From Wocania_A sp965224845 (GTDB taxonomy: Bacteria > Bacteroidota > Bacteroidia > Flavobacteriales > Flavobacteriaceae): DNA of 64,000 nucleotides. Positions 41,709 to 51,296 of the stretch are shown one piece after another (positions within the stretch are counted from its first letter, which is position 1; each line of letters opens with the position of its first letter). The notes below the pieces were generated by a model. It was not told the origin of the DNA, made no database searches, and worked only from the letters and a program-made list of their open reading frames with translations. The DNA lies in the NCBI GenBank assembly GCA_965224845.1, contig CBDDAJ010000033.1:62001-126000 (forward strand). The letters are read 5' to 3'. The translations under genes and the position numbers were made by a program.

Positions 41709-44159
41709 TTAAAAGTTATCGACATTTAAAATTACTTTAACCGACCGAAAATCTTTAATACTTAAGAAGCTATTATTTATTTTAATAATGGCTTCTTTTG
41801 TTTTTGATAAACTTTGCTGTTTAGGAATTTTCACTAGAATATTTTTATGAAACTGATTTCTAATCCTGGCAATAGGTGGCGATTCCGGACCCAAAACATG
41901 ATCTCTAAAAGTTTGCCTTAAAGATTTAGCAAACCAAATTGAAGCTACATCTACCCTGTTATAGTCTTTATGCTTCAAAGTAATTTTAATTTGCTTAAAA
42001 ACCGGTGGATATTTATAATTATACCTGTCGTTCATTTGCTCGTTAAACATCTCAACATAACTATTGGTGGAAACTTGCTGTAAAATATTATGATACGGAT
42101 TATAGGTTTGAATTAAAACCTTACCTCTTTCGTCTGTTCGCCCTGCTCTACCCGATACTTGCAACATGAGCTGAAAACTACGCTCGTGTGCTCTAAAATC
42201 CGGAAAATTTAGCATATTATCAGCATTCATAATACCAACCAACCGCACATTTCTAAAATCCAGCCCTTTGGTTAGCATCTGGGTACCCACCAAAATATCA
42301 ATTTCCTGCTGTTCTAAAGCTGTAATTATCTTTTCATAACCGTATTTGCCACGCGTGGTATCTAAATCCATTCGCGCCACATTATGGTCTGGAAAAAGTT
42401 GTTTTACCTCTTCTTCAATCTGCTCAGTTCCAAAACCTTTATTATCTAAATCCTGACTACCGCATGCCATACAGTCTTGTAACATAGCCATAACATAACC
42501 ACAATAATGACAGCGCAATTGATTACGATATTGATGATAGGTTAAACTCACATCACAATTAGGACATTGTGGTGAGTGCCCACAGGTATTACATGCTACT
42601 ATAGGTGAAAAGCCACGGCGATTTTGGAACAATATAACTTGCTGTCCTGCCTTTAAGGTTTCTAACATTTCTGCGATCAATCGATCGCTAAAATGCCCTT
42701 TCATTCGTTTCTTTTTAAGCTTGTCTTTAATATCTACCAACTCAATGTCTGGCAGCATCACATCGTTATATCGCTGCATCAATTCCACCAAACCATATTT
42801 GTTTTGCTTAGCATTAAAGTAGCTTTCTAAACTTGGGGTAGCCGAACCCAATAGCACCTTTGCTTTATGCATATTTCCTAATACAACTGCAGTATCACGA
42901 GCATGATAACGCGGTGCCGGGTCAAACTGTTTAAACGATTGTTCGTGCTCTTCATCAACAACTATTAACCCTAAATTGCTAAACGGTAAAAACATTGATG
43001 AACGTGCCCCCAAAACAATTTGTGCTTTTGCAGAATTTTTTAGTACATGATTCCAAACCTCAACACGCTCATGAACAGAATATTTAGAATGAAAAATAGC
43101 GACCTGTTTACCAAAATAATGCTGCAAACGTGCAACCAACTGTGTTGTTAAAGCTATTTCCGGGAGTAAATACAATACCTGCTTCCTATTATTAATAGTT
43201 TCTTTAATAAGTTTAGCATAAACCTCCGTTTTTCCTGATGATGTAACCCCATGGAGCAAGGTAACAGCATGCGTTTTAAAGCAGGATTTTATATCGTTTA
43301 AAGCTGATTTTTGATGATCATTAAGCTGCTTTGTAACCGCGTTTTCACCTCCAGAATATTGAACACGATCTGCTTGAATATGATATGCTTCCAGGACCTT
43401 TTTATCAATTAAAGCTTTTATTATAGCAGCTGAAGCATTACTCGCTTCCGATAATTCTGAAACTTTTACAGGTTTTTTTGTTTTAGCTGAAATAGAAAAT
43501 AAGGTTAAAACAACATCGCGTTGTTTTGGTGCTCGACTTAAATCGTTTAATAAATTTTGTAACTCAGTTTCTGAAGAAAAACGAGCATCTAATTTAACAT
43601 AGCGTACTAATTTAGGTTTATATTTTTCATAAACTTCCTCCTCAACAGTAATAGCTTCCTTTTCAATTAACCTTTTAATTACGGGTAATACGTTCTTTTT
43701 ATCAAGAATATTAGAAATATCATGAATTTTTAACGACGATTGGTGGTGCAAGGCTTCATAAACTAAAAACTCATCATCTTTTAAAACAGATTCGTCAATA
43801 GTCTCTCTGTTTTTTGTTATTACTGTTTCACTTTCCAAAATAAAAGCACTTGGTAAAGCAGCACGCATAACATCACCTAATGTACACATATAGTACTTTG
43901 CAATCCATTGCCATAATTGCAACTGTATTTCATTTACAATTGGGGTTTCATCTAGAATTTGATGAATTTCTTTTGCCTCATAAATAATTGGAGCTTCATT
44001 ATGTATTTTAGCAACAATTCCTGTGTAAATTTTAGACTTTCCGAAAGGTACAGAAACCCGCATTCCAGTATTTAAAAAAGTAGCTTCAGAAGGCGTAATA
44101 CTATAAGTAAATAGCTTTTTTAATGGAACAGGAATAATAACATCGACGAAATAAGGCAT
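41709..44159 (-). CDS. priA: primosomal protein N' (replication restart helicase)
   Basis: An 816-residue superfamily 2 DNA helicase that reloads the replisome at stalled forks. The N-terminal 3'-DNA-binding region (Y-F-V-D-V-I-I-P-V-P-L) leads to helicase motifs: Walker A L-H-G-V-T-S-S-G-K-T-E-V, Walker B V-D-E-E-H-E, S-A-T-P-S and Q-V-S-G-R-A-G-R. The zinc-binding insertion has eight cysteines in C-x-x-C pairs (C-N-T-C-G-H ... C-P-N-C-D ... C-H-Y-C-G ... C-M-A-C-G). The YihY gene ends 3 bp upstream of its start, so the two form an operon. Confidence 0.96.
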   Translation of the reverse strand: MPYFVDVIIPVPLKKLFTYSITPSEATFLNTGMRVSVPFGKSKIYTGIVAKIHNEAPIIYEAKEIHQILDETPIVNEIQLQLWQWIAKYYMCTLGDVMRAALPSAFILESETVITKNRETIDESVLKDDEFLVYEALHHQSSLKIHDISNILDKKNVLPVIKRLIEKEAITVEEEVYEKYKPKLVRYVKLDARFSSETELQNLLNDLSRAPKQRDVVLTLFSISAKTKKPVKVSELSEASNASAAIIKALIDKKVLEAYHIQADRVQYSGGENAVTKQLNDHQKSALNDIKSCFKTHAVTLLHGVTSSGKTEVYAKLIKETINNRKQVLYLLPEIALTTQLVARLQHYFGKQVAIFHSKYSVHERVEVWNHVLKNSAKAQIVLGARSSMFLPFSNLGLIVVDEEHEQSFKQFDPAPRYHARDTAVVLGNMHKAKVLLGSATPSLESYFNAKQNKYGLVELMQRYNDVMLPDIELVDIKDKLKKKRMKGHFSDRLIAEMLETLKAGQQVILFQNRRGFSPIVACNTCGHSPQCPNCDVSLTYHQYRNQLRCHYCGYVMAMLQDCMACGSQDLDNKGFGTEQIEEEVKQLFPDHNVARMDLDTTRGKYGYEKIITALEQQEIDILVGTQMLTKGLDFRNVRLVGIMNADNMLNFPDFRAHERSFQLMLQVSGRAGRTDERGKVLIQTYNPYHNILQQVSTNSYVEMFNEQMNDRYNYKYPPVFKQIKITLKHKDYNRVDVASIWFAKSLRQTFRDHVLGPESPPIARIRNQFHKNILVKIPKQQSLSKTKEAIIKINNSFLSIKDFRSVKVILNVDNF

Positions 44160-44162
44160 AAA

Positions 44163-45104
44163 CTAGCAGCGTTTTCGTAGTTTATTCAAAGAGGCATTTA
44201 GCTCGTAACCCAGCAGTAAAATATTGGCATTAAGCCATAAATAAAAAAGTAGGATTAAAAGCGCGCCAATTGAGCCGTACAGTTTATTATACTGACTAAA
44301 ATTTTCTATATAAACTCCAAACAAATACGATGTTAAAATAATAAGCAAAGTAGTAAACAAGGCACCAATTGAAAAGAATTTAGAATGCCTGCCTTCTTTT
44401 GTCCCGAAATAATACAAAGTTGCTGTAGCCAAATATACCATGATAACAAAAAAGGCGTATTTAGAAAATAATATCCATGCCAATCCAGAATCGGATTGAT
44501 CTATTATTTCTCCACTTATTCGCTCGTAAAGCGGATTAATAATATAAATCTGAAAATAGCCAAACACACCTACTGTAATTATTAATAACAAAGCCAAAAT
44601 AATAGCAACCCCTAATGCATATAACCACTGCTTAAACACATTACGGGTTAGCTGTTCGTGGTAGGAGTGCTCAAATCCGGAAAACACAGCATTTACCCCA
44701 TTAGTCATTAATATTATTGATAAAATAAAAACTGATGATAACAAGCTCCCCTGGCTGGTCGTGCTTATATTATTAAAAATATTATCGTTAAAAAAACCTG
44801 AGGTTTGTGGCGGTAAAAAAGAATCTAAAAAGGCTAAAAATTGCTCTTGAAAATTTTCAAAAGGTAATACAGGTATTATTATTATAACAAATAATAAAAA
44901 TGGGAAAATAGCTGTAAAAAAACTAAATGCAATAGCACTGGCTCTGGTAGTTAAGGCGCCTTCCACAATACCTACAATGTACATTTCCAGAAGATCATAA
45001 ACTGAAAGCCCTTCAAACCCGGGCAATTTAATTTGCTTAAAAAAGCGAACCAATATATTAATTACTGGAATTTTATCAAGTTTATCTTCAATGGATTCAC
45101 TCAC
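44163..45104 (-). CDS. YihY/BrkB family inner membrane protein
   Basis: A 313-residue polytopic protein with six hydrophobic segments after a hydrophilic N-terminus. The family signature is visible in T-R-A-S-A-I-A-F-S-F-F-T-A-I-F-P-F near residue 65 and G-A-L-L-I-L-L-F-Y-L-W-L-N-A near the C-terminus. YihY proteins were once taken for RNase BN and are now seen as membrane proteins of unclear, possibly transport-related function. The stop lies 3 bp before the priA start; upstream is nadC with a 65-bp spacer. All three face left and may form one operon. Confidence 0.88.
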   Translation of the reverse strand: MSESIEDKLDKIPVINILVRFFKQIKLPGFEGLSVYDLLEMYIVGIVEGALTTRASAIAFSFFTAIFPFLLFVIIIIPVLPFENFQEQFLAFLDSFLPPQTSGFFNDNIFNNISTTSQGSLLSSVFILSIILMTNGVNAVFSGFEHSYHEQLTRNVFKQWLYALGVAIILALLLIITVGVFGYFQIYIINPLYERISGEIIDQSDSGLAWILFSKYAFFVIMVYLATATLYYFGTKEGRHSKFFSIGALFTTLLIILTSYLFGVYIENFSQYNKLYGSIGALLILLFYLWLNANILLLGYELNASLNKLRKRC

Positions 45105-45169
45105 CTTTATATTATTTAGTCGTTCTTATAAGCCGCTAGCAATTTAGGCAACTTAGTGTTGTATTTACA

Positions 45170-46030
45170 CTAATTTACAGCTTTCAAACTTAAATCCATA
45201 TTGTGTACAGAATGTGTTAAAGCACCACATGAAATATAATTCACACCACATTCTGCATAATGCCTTACCGTAGTTTCATTTATGTTTCCGGAAGATTCTG
45301 TTAAGCATTTATTTCCAATCATTTTTACGGCTTGCCTGGTATCTTCGTAATCAAAATTATCAAGTAATATTCTGTAAATACCTTCGTTTTTTAAAATTTC
45401 TTCTACTTCATCTAAATTTCTAGCTTCCACCATAATATCTAAATCTTTTCCTGTTTTGTTTAAATATTCTTTGGTCGTTTGAATAGCCTTAGTAATCCCT
45501 CCTGCAAAATCTATATGATTATCTTTAAGCATAATCATATCGTATAAAGCAAACCTGTGATTTTCTCCTCCTCCTAATTTAACGGCCCATTTTTCCAGAA
45601 CTCTAATTCCAGGAGTTGTTTTTCGAGTGTCTAAAATTTTGGTGTTCGTGCCTTTTAATAAATCTACAAATGTTTTAGTTTTTGTGGCAATTGCACTCAT
45701 ACGTTGCATAGCATTTAAAACGGTACGTTCTGCTTTTAAAATAGATTGTGATGGCCCTTCAACATACATCACAATATCTCCATAAGTTACTTCGGTGCCA
45801 TCTTCTATAAGCACATCTAACTTTAAATTCTTATCTACATAAGCAAAAACCTTTTTTGCAAAATTAACGCCACCAATAACCCCTTTGTCTTTAACAAGGA
45901 GCTTAGCTTTTCCTCGGGCATTTTCAGGAATGCATGCCAATGAGCTATGATCTCCGTCACCCACATCTTCTCTTATAGCGTTAGAAATTATATATTTTAA
46001 TTCTGAATCAAATTGGTCTTGTGTAATCAT
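45170..46030 (-). CDS. nadC: nicotinate-nucleotide pyrophosphorylase (carboxylating)
   Basis: A 286-residue quinolinate phosphoribosyltransferase of NAD de novo synthesis, which converts quinolinate and PRPP to nicotinate mononucleotide and CO2. Diagnostic stretches are E-D-V-G-D-G-D-H-S-S at the N-terminus, E-R-T-V-L-N-A-M-Q-R-M-S, I-L-D-T-R-K-T-T-P-G-I-R, K-L-G-G-G-E-N-H-R and M-L-K-D-N-H-I, which line the PRPP and quinolinate pockets. nadA and nadB are not in the window. It is divergent from rlmH. Confidence 0.96.
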   Translation of the reverse strand: MITQDQFDSELKYIISNAIREDVGDGDHSSLACIPENARGKAKLLVKDKGVIGGVNFAKKVFAYVDKNLKLDVLIEDGTEVTYGDIVMYVEGPSQSILKAERTVLNAMQRMSAIATKTKTFVDLLKGTNTKILDTRKTTPGIRVLEKWAVKLGGGENHRFALYDMIMLKDNHIDFAGGITKAIQTTKEYLNKTGKDLDIMVEARNLDEVEEILKNEGIYRILLDNFDYEDTRQAVKMIGNKCLTESSGNINETTVRHYAECGVNYISCGALTHSVHNMDLSLKAVN

Positions 46031-46149
46031 GCTTTTAGAATAGTTTGTGCTAAAATAAGAAATTGATTTACTATTGTAAAGAAATATTTTAAAACTAATT
46101 ATTCTATAAAAAGTATTTAGTTTGTACCTGTAAATATTAATTTTGCTAC

Positions 46150-46623
46150 ATGACCATAAAACTAATCGCCATAGGTAAAACCGATAACAAAGAGCTTCAG
46201 TCTCTAATTAATGTGTACACCAAACGACTCGGGTTTTATATTAAATTTTCTTTAGATATTATTCCAGACATTAAAAACTCGAAAAACTTAAGTGAGGCAC
46301 AACAAAAGCAAAAAGAAGGCGAACTTATCTTAGGGAAGATTAAAACCACTGATGCTTTAATTTTATTAGATGAAAATGGAAAGCAGCTAAATTCTGTAGC
46401 GTTTTCAGGCTATTTACAAAAACACATGAACTCTGGTGTTAAACAATTGATTTTTGTTATTGGCGGGCCTTATGGGTTTTCTGAAGACGTTTACAAAAAA
46501 GCAAATGGAAAAATATCATTATCTAAAATGACCTTTTCTCATCAAATGGTACGTCTGTTTATTGTTGAGCAACTTTATAGAGGGTTTACTATTTTAAGGA
46601 ATGAGCCTTATCATCATAGGTGA
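46150..46623 (+). CDS. rlmH: 23S rRNA (pseudouridine1915-N3)-methyltransferase
   Basis: A 157-residue SPOUT methyltransferase that methylates Psi1915 in helix 69 of 23S rRNA. The knot region is intact: L-I-F-V-I-G-G-P-Y-G-F as the SAM-binding loop and the C-terminal K-M-T-F-S-H-Q-M-V-R-L-F-I-V-E-Q-L-Y-R-G block, ending in Y-H-H-R. The protein normally works as a homodimer on 70S ribosomes. It is divergent from nadC and converges, with 8 bp between stops, on the T9SS type B protein gene. Confidence 0.96.
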   Translation: MTIKLIAIGKTDNKELQSLINVYTKRLGFYIKFSLDIIPDIKNSKNLSEAQQKQKEGELILGKIKTTDALILLDENGKQLNSVAFSGYLQKHMNSGVKQLIFVIGGPYGFSEDVYKKANGKISLSKMTFSHQMVRLFIVEQLYRGFTILRNEPYHHR

Positions 46624-46631
46624 GTACTTTT

Positions 46632-48599
46632 TTACCTAACCAAACTAAAATGCCCTCTTTCTATTCTAATACTACCATCTTCTTTATTAATTAACTCAAC
46701 TAAAAACCAATAATCACTTTCCGGCAATGGATTTCCGTTAAAATTACCGTTCCACCCTTTTGATGATGGATGTAATATTTTAATCATTTTACCATAACGA
46801 TTATAAATTTGAATTTTAGACACTGCAAACAAATCATCTTCTGTTACTTTTACTTGCCAAAAATCATGAAATCCGTCATTATTTGGCGTAAAGTAATTAG
46901 GGAATCTATCAAGCACTTGAATATTAAATAATGTGGTATCAAAACAACTTTCATCCTCAAGGCTTACAACGCTGGCAATAATTGTCTCTTTAATATAAGG
47001 CCTTTTGTTTTTATAGCCAGTAAAATCTTGTATTGGTATATTATTATTAAAGTCTTCAATACCGGCATAGTAAATTACACTAAAAAGGCTTGCATCCTGA
47101 CCATTTAAAACAGAGGCATTTTGAGCACTTAAATCAAACGTATTAAACCCGCTATCATTAAACAAAAAGATGTCTTTTGGTCTATTTGCAATGGGTTGTT
47201 GGTACACCTCTACTCTTTTATATCGTCTGGTTACTTCAGTTCCTATAACTGTGGCCAGCTCTACGTTATAAACTCCTGCTTCATTATAAATATGTGTTGG
47301 ATTAATTTCTGTTGAAGTATTGCCATCTTTAAAATCCCATAATAACGAATCGTAGGTTTGATGAGACAGATCGACATTAAATTTTGTAGGCACTCCTAAA
47401 CATACGTGCTCTGCTTCAAAACCTAGAAAAAGTGAAGATTCAAAAGAAGGCATTCCAATCTTACTTATACTATTTTTTAGAAAAACTGCATTTTCTATAA
47501 AATTACAATCTGAACCTATAGTATTAGGAGCATCAATACTACTTATAAACCCTTTATCCAAGGCTGCCATATATATTTTACAATCAGGACCTAATTGCAT
47601 AGCACCTATTAGAGTTTCATTAGGAATTTTAGCAATTTCAATTTTAGAGTCTACTATTTCTTGTTGTGTAGCAGCATATAAATTAAATTGAAAAATACTT
47701 TGACCTATATTAACAGTATTGCCATCAACAACATGTGGAATCCTCCCTATTCTAGCATATAATAATTTACTATTAGGAGAAAATTCTACACCAAAAGCAT
47801 TTTCGTAATTAAGAAGGCTAAGCAATGTTATGGGATTAGAAACCACACCGGAAGACGCATCAAAATCAAACAACTGCAATGCTTTAGTGACTTCAGTTCT
47901 AGCTACTGCAATCTTTTTACCATCAGGAGAAATTTTCATTTGTCCGGATGGTTTTAATAATACTTCGTTTTCATCATTAGTCATCACTGGAGCATCCCCC
48001 ACAGCACTAATAACTGGTACGGTATTGACACCTGCTTTTGATAAATTAAACGCAACAAACTCATTACTATCAACCTTATGGCTTACTATCCAGTATTCAT
48101 TTAAAACAGGGCTTTTTATAGCAGCTACCTGTTCGGTTGTAGGTGTATAAAGAATTATATTTTTTTCAGTAGTAATTCTACCTAAACCGCCATCTAAGGT
48201 CATATCAACTTCAGAATATTGCAGCCCTTGAGAGCCAGCTCTTGCATCAGTTGTAAAAATAAAATAGATGCTTGGATGGTCTGGTTTTGGAACTATTAAT
48301 GCCGAATGCGTACTTGAATCATGACCATTTAAATTACTGCCATTAGACATAACAGCATGGTTTTTATTATATACAGTTACTCCATCTGTATAAAAGAGTA
48401 AATTACCGTCTTTATCTGAAACTGAAGAACAACCTTCTCTTGTATTTAGCCTTCCCTCTGTTATAGATACCGGCTTACCGGAATTGAAATCTAATCCTGC
48501 TTTTTCTCCAAAATACCAAATATTAGCCTCACCTTGAGCAAACACCCGAGGTGTATAAAAAACACTAATAAACAATAAAAAATAATACCATTTAACCAC
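46632..48599 (-). CDS. secreted PKD-domain protein with T9SS type B (gliding motility-associated) sorting domain
   Basis: A protein of about 655 residues. The N-terminal signal peptide ends near R-V-F-A-Q-G. A large region (about 25-400) with A-N-I-W-Y-F-G-E-K-A-G-L-D-F, H-S-A-L-I-V-P and K-I-S-P-D-G-K-K-I-A looks like a beta-propeller. One PKD domain follows (L-W-D-F-K-D-G-N-T-S-T, about 420-480). The C-terminus is a type B domain with T-P-N-N-D-G-F-H-D and I-Y-N-R-Y-G-K-M-I, as in gliding-associated T9SS cargo such as SprB. There is no ATG start: I use the GTG at 48599; a TTG at 48614 is possible. Confidence 0.85.
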   Translation of the reverse strand: MVKWYYFLLFISVFYTPRVFAQGEANIWYFGEKAGLDFNSGKPVSITEGRLNTREGCSSVSDKDGNLLFYTDGVTVYNKNHAVMSNGSNLNGHDSSTHSALIVPKPDHPSIYFIFTTDARAGSQGLQYSEVDMTLDGGLGRITTEKNIILYTPTTEQVAAIKSPVLNEYWIVSHKVDSNEFVAFNLSKAGVNTVPVISAVGDAPVMTNDENEVLLKPSGQMKISPDGKKIAVARTEVTKALQLFDFDASSGVVSNPITLLSLLNYENAFGVEFSPNSKLLYARIGRIPHVVDGNTVNIGQSIFQFNLYAATQQEIVDSKIEIAKIPNETLIGAMQLGPDCKIYMAALDKGFISSIDAPNTIGSDCNFIENAVFLKNSISKIGMPSFESSLFLGFEAEHVCLGVPTKFNVDLSHQTYDSLLWDFKDGNTSTEINPTHIYNEAGVYNVELATVIGTEVTRRYKRVEVYQQPIANRPKDIFLFNDSGFNTFDLSAQNASVLNGQDASLFSVIYYAGIEDFNNNIPIQDFTGYKNKRPYIKETIIASVVSLEDESCFDTTLFNIQVLDRFPNYFTPNNDGFHDFWQVKVTEDDLFAVSKIQIYNRYGKMIKILHPSSKGWNGNFNGNPLPESDYWFLVELINKEDGSIRIERGHFSLVR

Positions 48600-48716
48600 A
48601 TAATAAATATACAAAATTTATTAATCCTGCTTTTTTTAAATACATTTATAACATTATAATGTGTTATTTAAATTACATTTAAAACTGCCTAAATAGCCTT
48701 ATCATCATCGTTGATA

Positions 48717-49817
48717 TTAATCGTCAATTTTAATCCCATCCTTATTTTTAAACCTACCAGTAATCAACCACCCGCCAAAGTCTTCTGAAACAGCCATTAA
48801 TAGTTCATTCTTTCCTTTCTTCAAGTTTAGATAAATACCATCAAACAAACCAACTGTTCCTAAATACCTATAATCTCTTGAACGCCATCTATTTGTACCT
48901 CTATAAATGGGTACTCCGTTTAAAACAGCAACAACTCTATCACTATAGCCAAATTCAAAGAACTTTAATTGATCCACATCAGAGTTAATAACAATTTTTG
49001 CAAATACGGTGTTCCCTGGCGTTCCGTTTCTTAATAATTGAACTCTAGAAATATTTGCTGCTGTTCCTTCTTCTACTTTAAGTTTTGCCTGCCAATTTCT
49101 ATCTTCTATCAATTTATTTAAGGAACTTGAATGATTCAGCAACTCTTCTTCAAATTTATCTGAGATTTCCCATTGGGGAACAAGCCCAGTTAGTGGTTCT
49201 CTTTCAATCGGGTTAAAATCAACTAGTGTTGTTGCATTTTTATCAACTTTTATATCTGCCAAATGCATCCCTGTAAACCTACCACCTCTTATAGCTATGC
49301 CTCCAACTGTTGGAGTATGTGTAAGATGCCACGACAAATTAGCGGTATTGGCATAATCTAAAAACACCTGGGCTTTATCATTATTCACAACCACTTTTAC
49401 GTGAGTCCAATCATCATATTTATACGTATAAGGAAATGAGTATTTGGGTCCGAAATTAAGTTGAAATGGTGTAACTCCGTTAACTCTGGGTGCTGCCTGA
49501 TTAGCATCTGCCTTCCCAGAAAGATGTGGCCTCAAAAAAAACTGTTCGCTATTAGCGCCCTTTACTCTAAATTCAACTCCAGGAAATGCCTGTTCTTCTT
49601 TTAAATAGACATCAAACTCAATTGTACCATTTAAAAATGCTGCATCTTTAAGAATGATAGCACCACCTTGAACATATACAGACGCTTTACCTTTATAATT
49701 TTCAACAACAAATGATTGCGCCCTAATATTCCAGTGTAATGTATCTAAGGGAATTATATTTTGAGAAAAACCAAATTCGGTTACGATCAATGCAAGTAAT
49801 ATTATAATTTTTTTCAT
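48717..49817 (-). CDS. exported concanavalin-like (DUF1080-type) protein
   Basis: A 366-residue exported protein with a signal peptide (M-K-K-I-I-I-L-L-A-L-I ... F-S-Q, about 1-19). The first part (about 20-200) has the strand pattern of a concanavalin/DUF1080 beta-jellyroll: G-T-I-E-F-D-V-Y-L, P-G-V-E-F-R-V, D-D-W-T-H-V-K-V-V-V and G-G-I-A-I-R-G. The second half (about 240-360) looks like another beta-sandwich, with K-K-G-K-N-E-L-L-M-A-V-S-E. Neither a sorting domain nor a catalytic motif is seen. It is divergent from a membrane-anchored HTH-like regulator, and the shared spacer carries a repeated motif, so the two are probably functionally linked. Confidence 0.75.
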   Translation of the reverse strand: MKKIIILLALIVTEFGFSQNIIPLDTLHWNIRAQSFVVENYKGKASVYVQGGAIILKDAAFLNGTIEFDVYLKEEQAFPGVEFRVKGANSEQFFLRPHLSGKADANQAAPRVNGVTPFQLNFGPKYSFPYTYKYDDWTHVKVVVNNDKAQVFLDYANTANLSWHLTHTPTVGGIAIRGGRFTGMHLADIKVDKNATTLVDFNPIEREPLTGLVPQWEISDKFEEELLNHSSSLNKLIEDRNWQAKLKVEEGTAANISRVQLLRNGTPGNTVFAKIVINSDVDQLKFFEFGYSDRVVAVLNGVPIYRGTNRWRSRDYRYLGTVGLFDGIYLNLKKGKNELLMAVSEDFGGWLITGRFKNKDGIKIDD

Positions 49818-49876
49818 CTATTAAAATTTTTATAACAATCTGTTTTTTTAGTAATCTAAATTATTTTGACGGGTAT

Positions 49877-49908
49877 TGTCCATTATCTGGTTTAATGCCC
49901 ATTATGGG
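49877..49908. promoter_or_regulatory. direct repeat TGyCCATTAT, candidate operator
   Basis: TGTCCATTAT (49877-49886) and TGCCCATTAT (49896-49905) are 19 bp apart, close to two helical turns. The second copy extends into the palindrome CCCAT-T-ATGGG (49898-49908). It lies in the 213-bp spacer between the concanavalin-like gene and the HTH-TM regulator gene. Confidence 0.45.
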
Positions 49909-49990
49909 TTTTCATGATTAAATATTTTCTATAAAATTGAAAATTAATGCGCTTATCTACTCAAACAAATTCGTTCAAATCCATTCAATA

Positions 49991-50021
49991 TTGTACACCA
50001 TTAAAAAAAAGGCGATTTTTG
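49991..50021 (+). promoter_or_regulatory. promoter of the HTH-TM regulator gene
   Basis: TTG at 49991-49993, a 20-nt spacer and GATTTTTG at 50014-50021 fit the flavobacterial consensus with one mismatch. Transcription would begin at or just before the ATG at 50031, so the leader is minimal. Confidence 0.4.
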
Positions 50022-50030
50022 TAATAATCT

Positions 50031-51284
50031 ATGAATACACAAAAAGAACACGAATTAATTAGCAAATGCATTCTTCAAATTGAAGAAAAACTGGGTTGGG
50101 GAGATTCTTCAAACTGGCATAGCGAAGTTTTTATAGAGTTAAGTGAAACCATACAAGAACAAACCAAAGTACTGCTTAGCCCTACTACTTTAAAACGTGT
50201 TTGGGGCAAAGTAAATTACAATAGTTCGCCAAGTATTAGCACGCTAAATGCTTTATCTCAATTTATTGGATATACAAATTGGAGAGATTATAAAAATCAG
50301 CAACGTAATGATAAACCCATAAAAAAAACATTAGTCAATATGCCTGTTGTTTTTTCGTTGGCAGCCTTTTTGGCCTTAGTATTTATATCTCTTTTCTCTG
50401 TTATTAGCTCCAATAAAAATGAATTAACAACTGAAGATATTTCAAAAATTAAGTTTTCCAGCAAAACGATTACTAATGGTATGCCCAACTCTGTCGTTTT
50501 TGATTTTGATTTATCTAGTATAAAATCAGATAGCATATATATTCAACAATATTGGGACAAAACCAAAACCATAAAAATAAATAATAACCAAAAACAAGCT
50601 ACTGGAATCTATTATTTTCCTGGATATTTTAGAGCAAAACTAGTTGTAGATGGCAATGTTATAAAAGCGCATGATTTATTTATTAAATCAAATGGCTGGT
50701 CTGCGTCTGTTGATTACAAACCAATACCAAAGTATTTAAACGCTCAACAGTTTATTGACAATGGGCTTAAACTGGATAATGATATGCTTTCAGAAATAAA
50801 GTCATTAAAATCCCCAATAGTTTCCACCTATCATTTTATTAATGATCTGGGGAATATTTCTGGCGATAATTTTACTCTGGAAACAACTCTAAAAAATGCC
50901 CTCAAAGAAAAATGGGCCGTTTGTCAAACCACTCAAATATATGTAATAGGAACAAAAGGTGCTTTAATTATTCCTTTTACTATTCCTGGTTGCATTTCTA
51001 ATATTAACGTGATGCTAAATGATGTTTATATGAATGGAAAAGAGCAAGATTTATCTGCATTGGGTCTTGATCTTTCTTCTTTTAAAAACATTAAGATTCA
51101 TGTTGTAAAAAAGCAATTGAAAGTTTTTATAGGTGGCAATGAAACTTTTTCGGCTAAATATCGTAAAAGCCTGGGTAAACTCGTAGGCATCCGCTATAAA
51201 TTTTTAGGTGCCGGAGATGTAAAGCATATTAAACTTTTAGATGCTTATGGAAAAACCGTTATAAAAGATAATTTTCAACTATAA
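50031..51284 (+). CDS. membrane-anchored HTH-like regulator with extracytoplasmic sensor domain
   Basis: A 417-residue protein that seems to be a one-component transmembrane sensor. The cytoplasmic part (about 1-95) contains L-S-P-T-T-L-K-R-V-W-G-K followed by S-I-S-T-L-N-A-L-S-Q-F-I-G-Y, a pattern I know from putative HTH regions in Bacteroidetes regulators. A single transmembrane segment spans about 103-125. The extracytoplasmic region (about 130-417) is beta-rich with W-A-V-C-Q-T-T and N-I-K-I-H-V-V-K, reminiscent of the concanavalin-like neighbour. No kinase or receiver domain is present. It may sense a surface-bound ligand and control the divergent gene; DNA binding is not proven by sequence alone. 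Confidence 0.65.
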   Translation: MNTQKEHELISKCILQIEEKLGWGDSSNWHSEVFIELSETIQEQTKVLLSPTTLKRVWGKVNYNSSPSISTLNALSQFIGYTNWRDYKNQQRNDKPIKKTLVNMPVVFSLAAFLALVFISLFSVISSNKNELTTEDISKIKFSSKTITNGMPNSVVFDFDLSSIKSDSIYIQQYWDKTKTIKINNNQKQATGIYYFPGYFRAKLVVDGNVIKAHDLFIKSNGWSASVDYKPIPKYLNAQQFIDNGLKLDNDMLSEIKSLKSPIVSTYHFINDLGNISGDNFTLETTLKNALKEKWAVCQTTQIYVIGTKGALIIPFTIPGCISNINVMLNDVYMNGKEQDLSALGLDLSSFKNIKIHVVKKQLKVFIGGNETFSAKYRKSLGKLVGIRYKFLGAGDVKHIKLLDAYGKTVIKDNFQL

Positions 51285-51296
51285 ACTCACCTCTAA

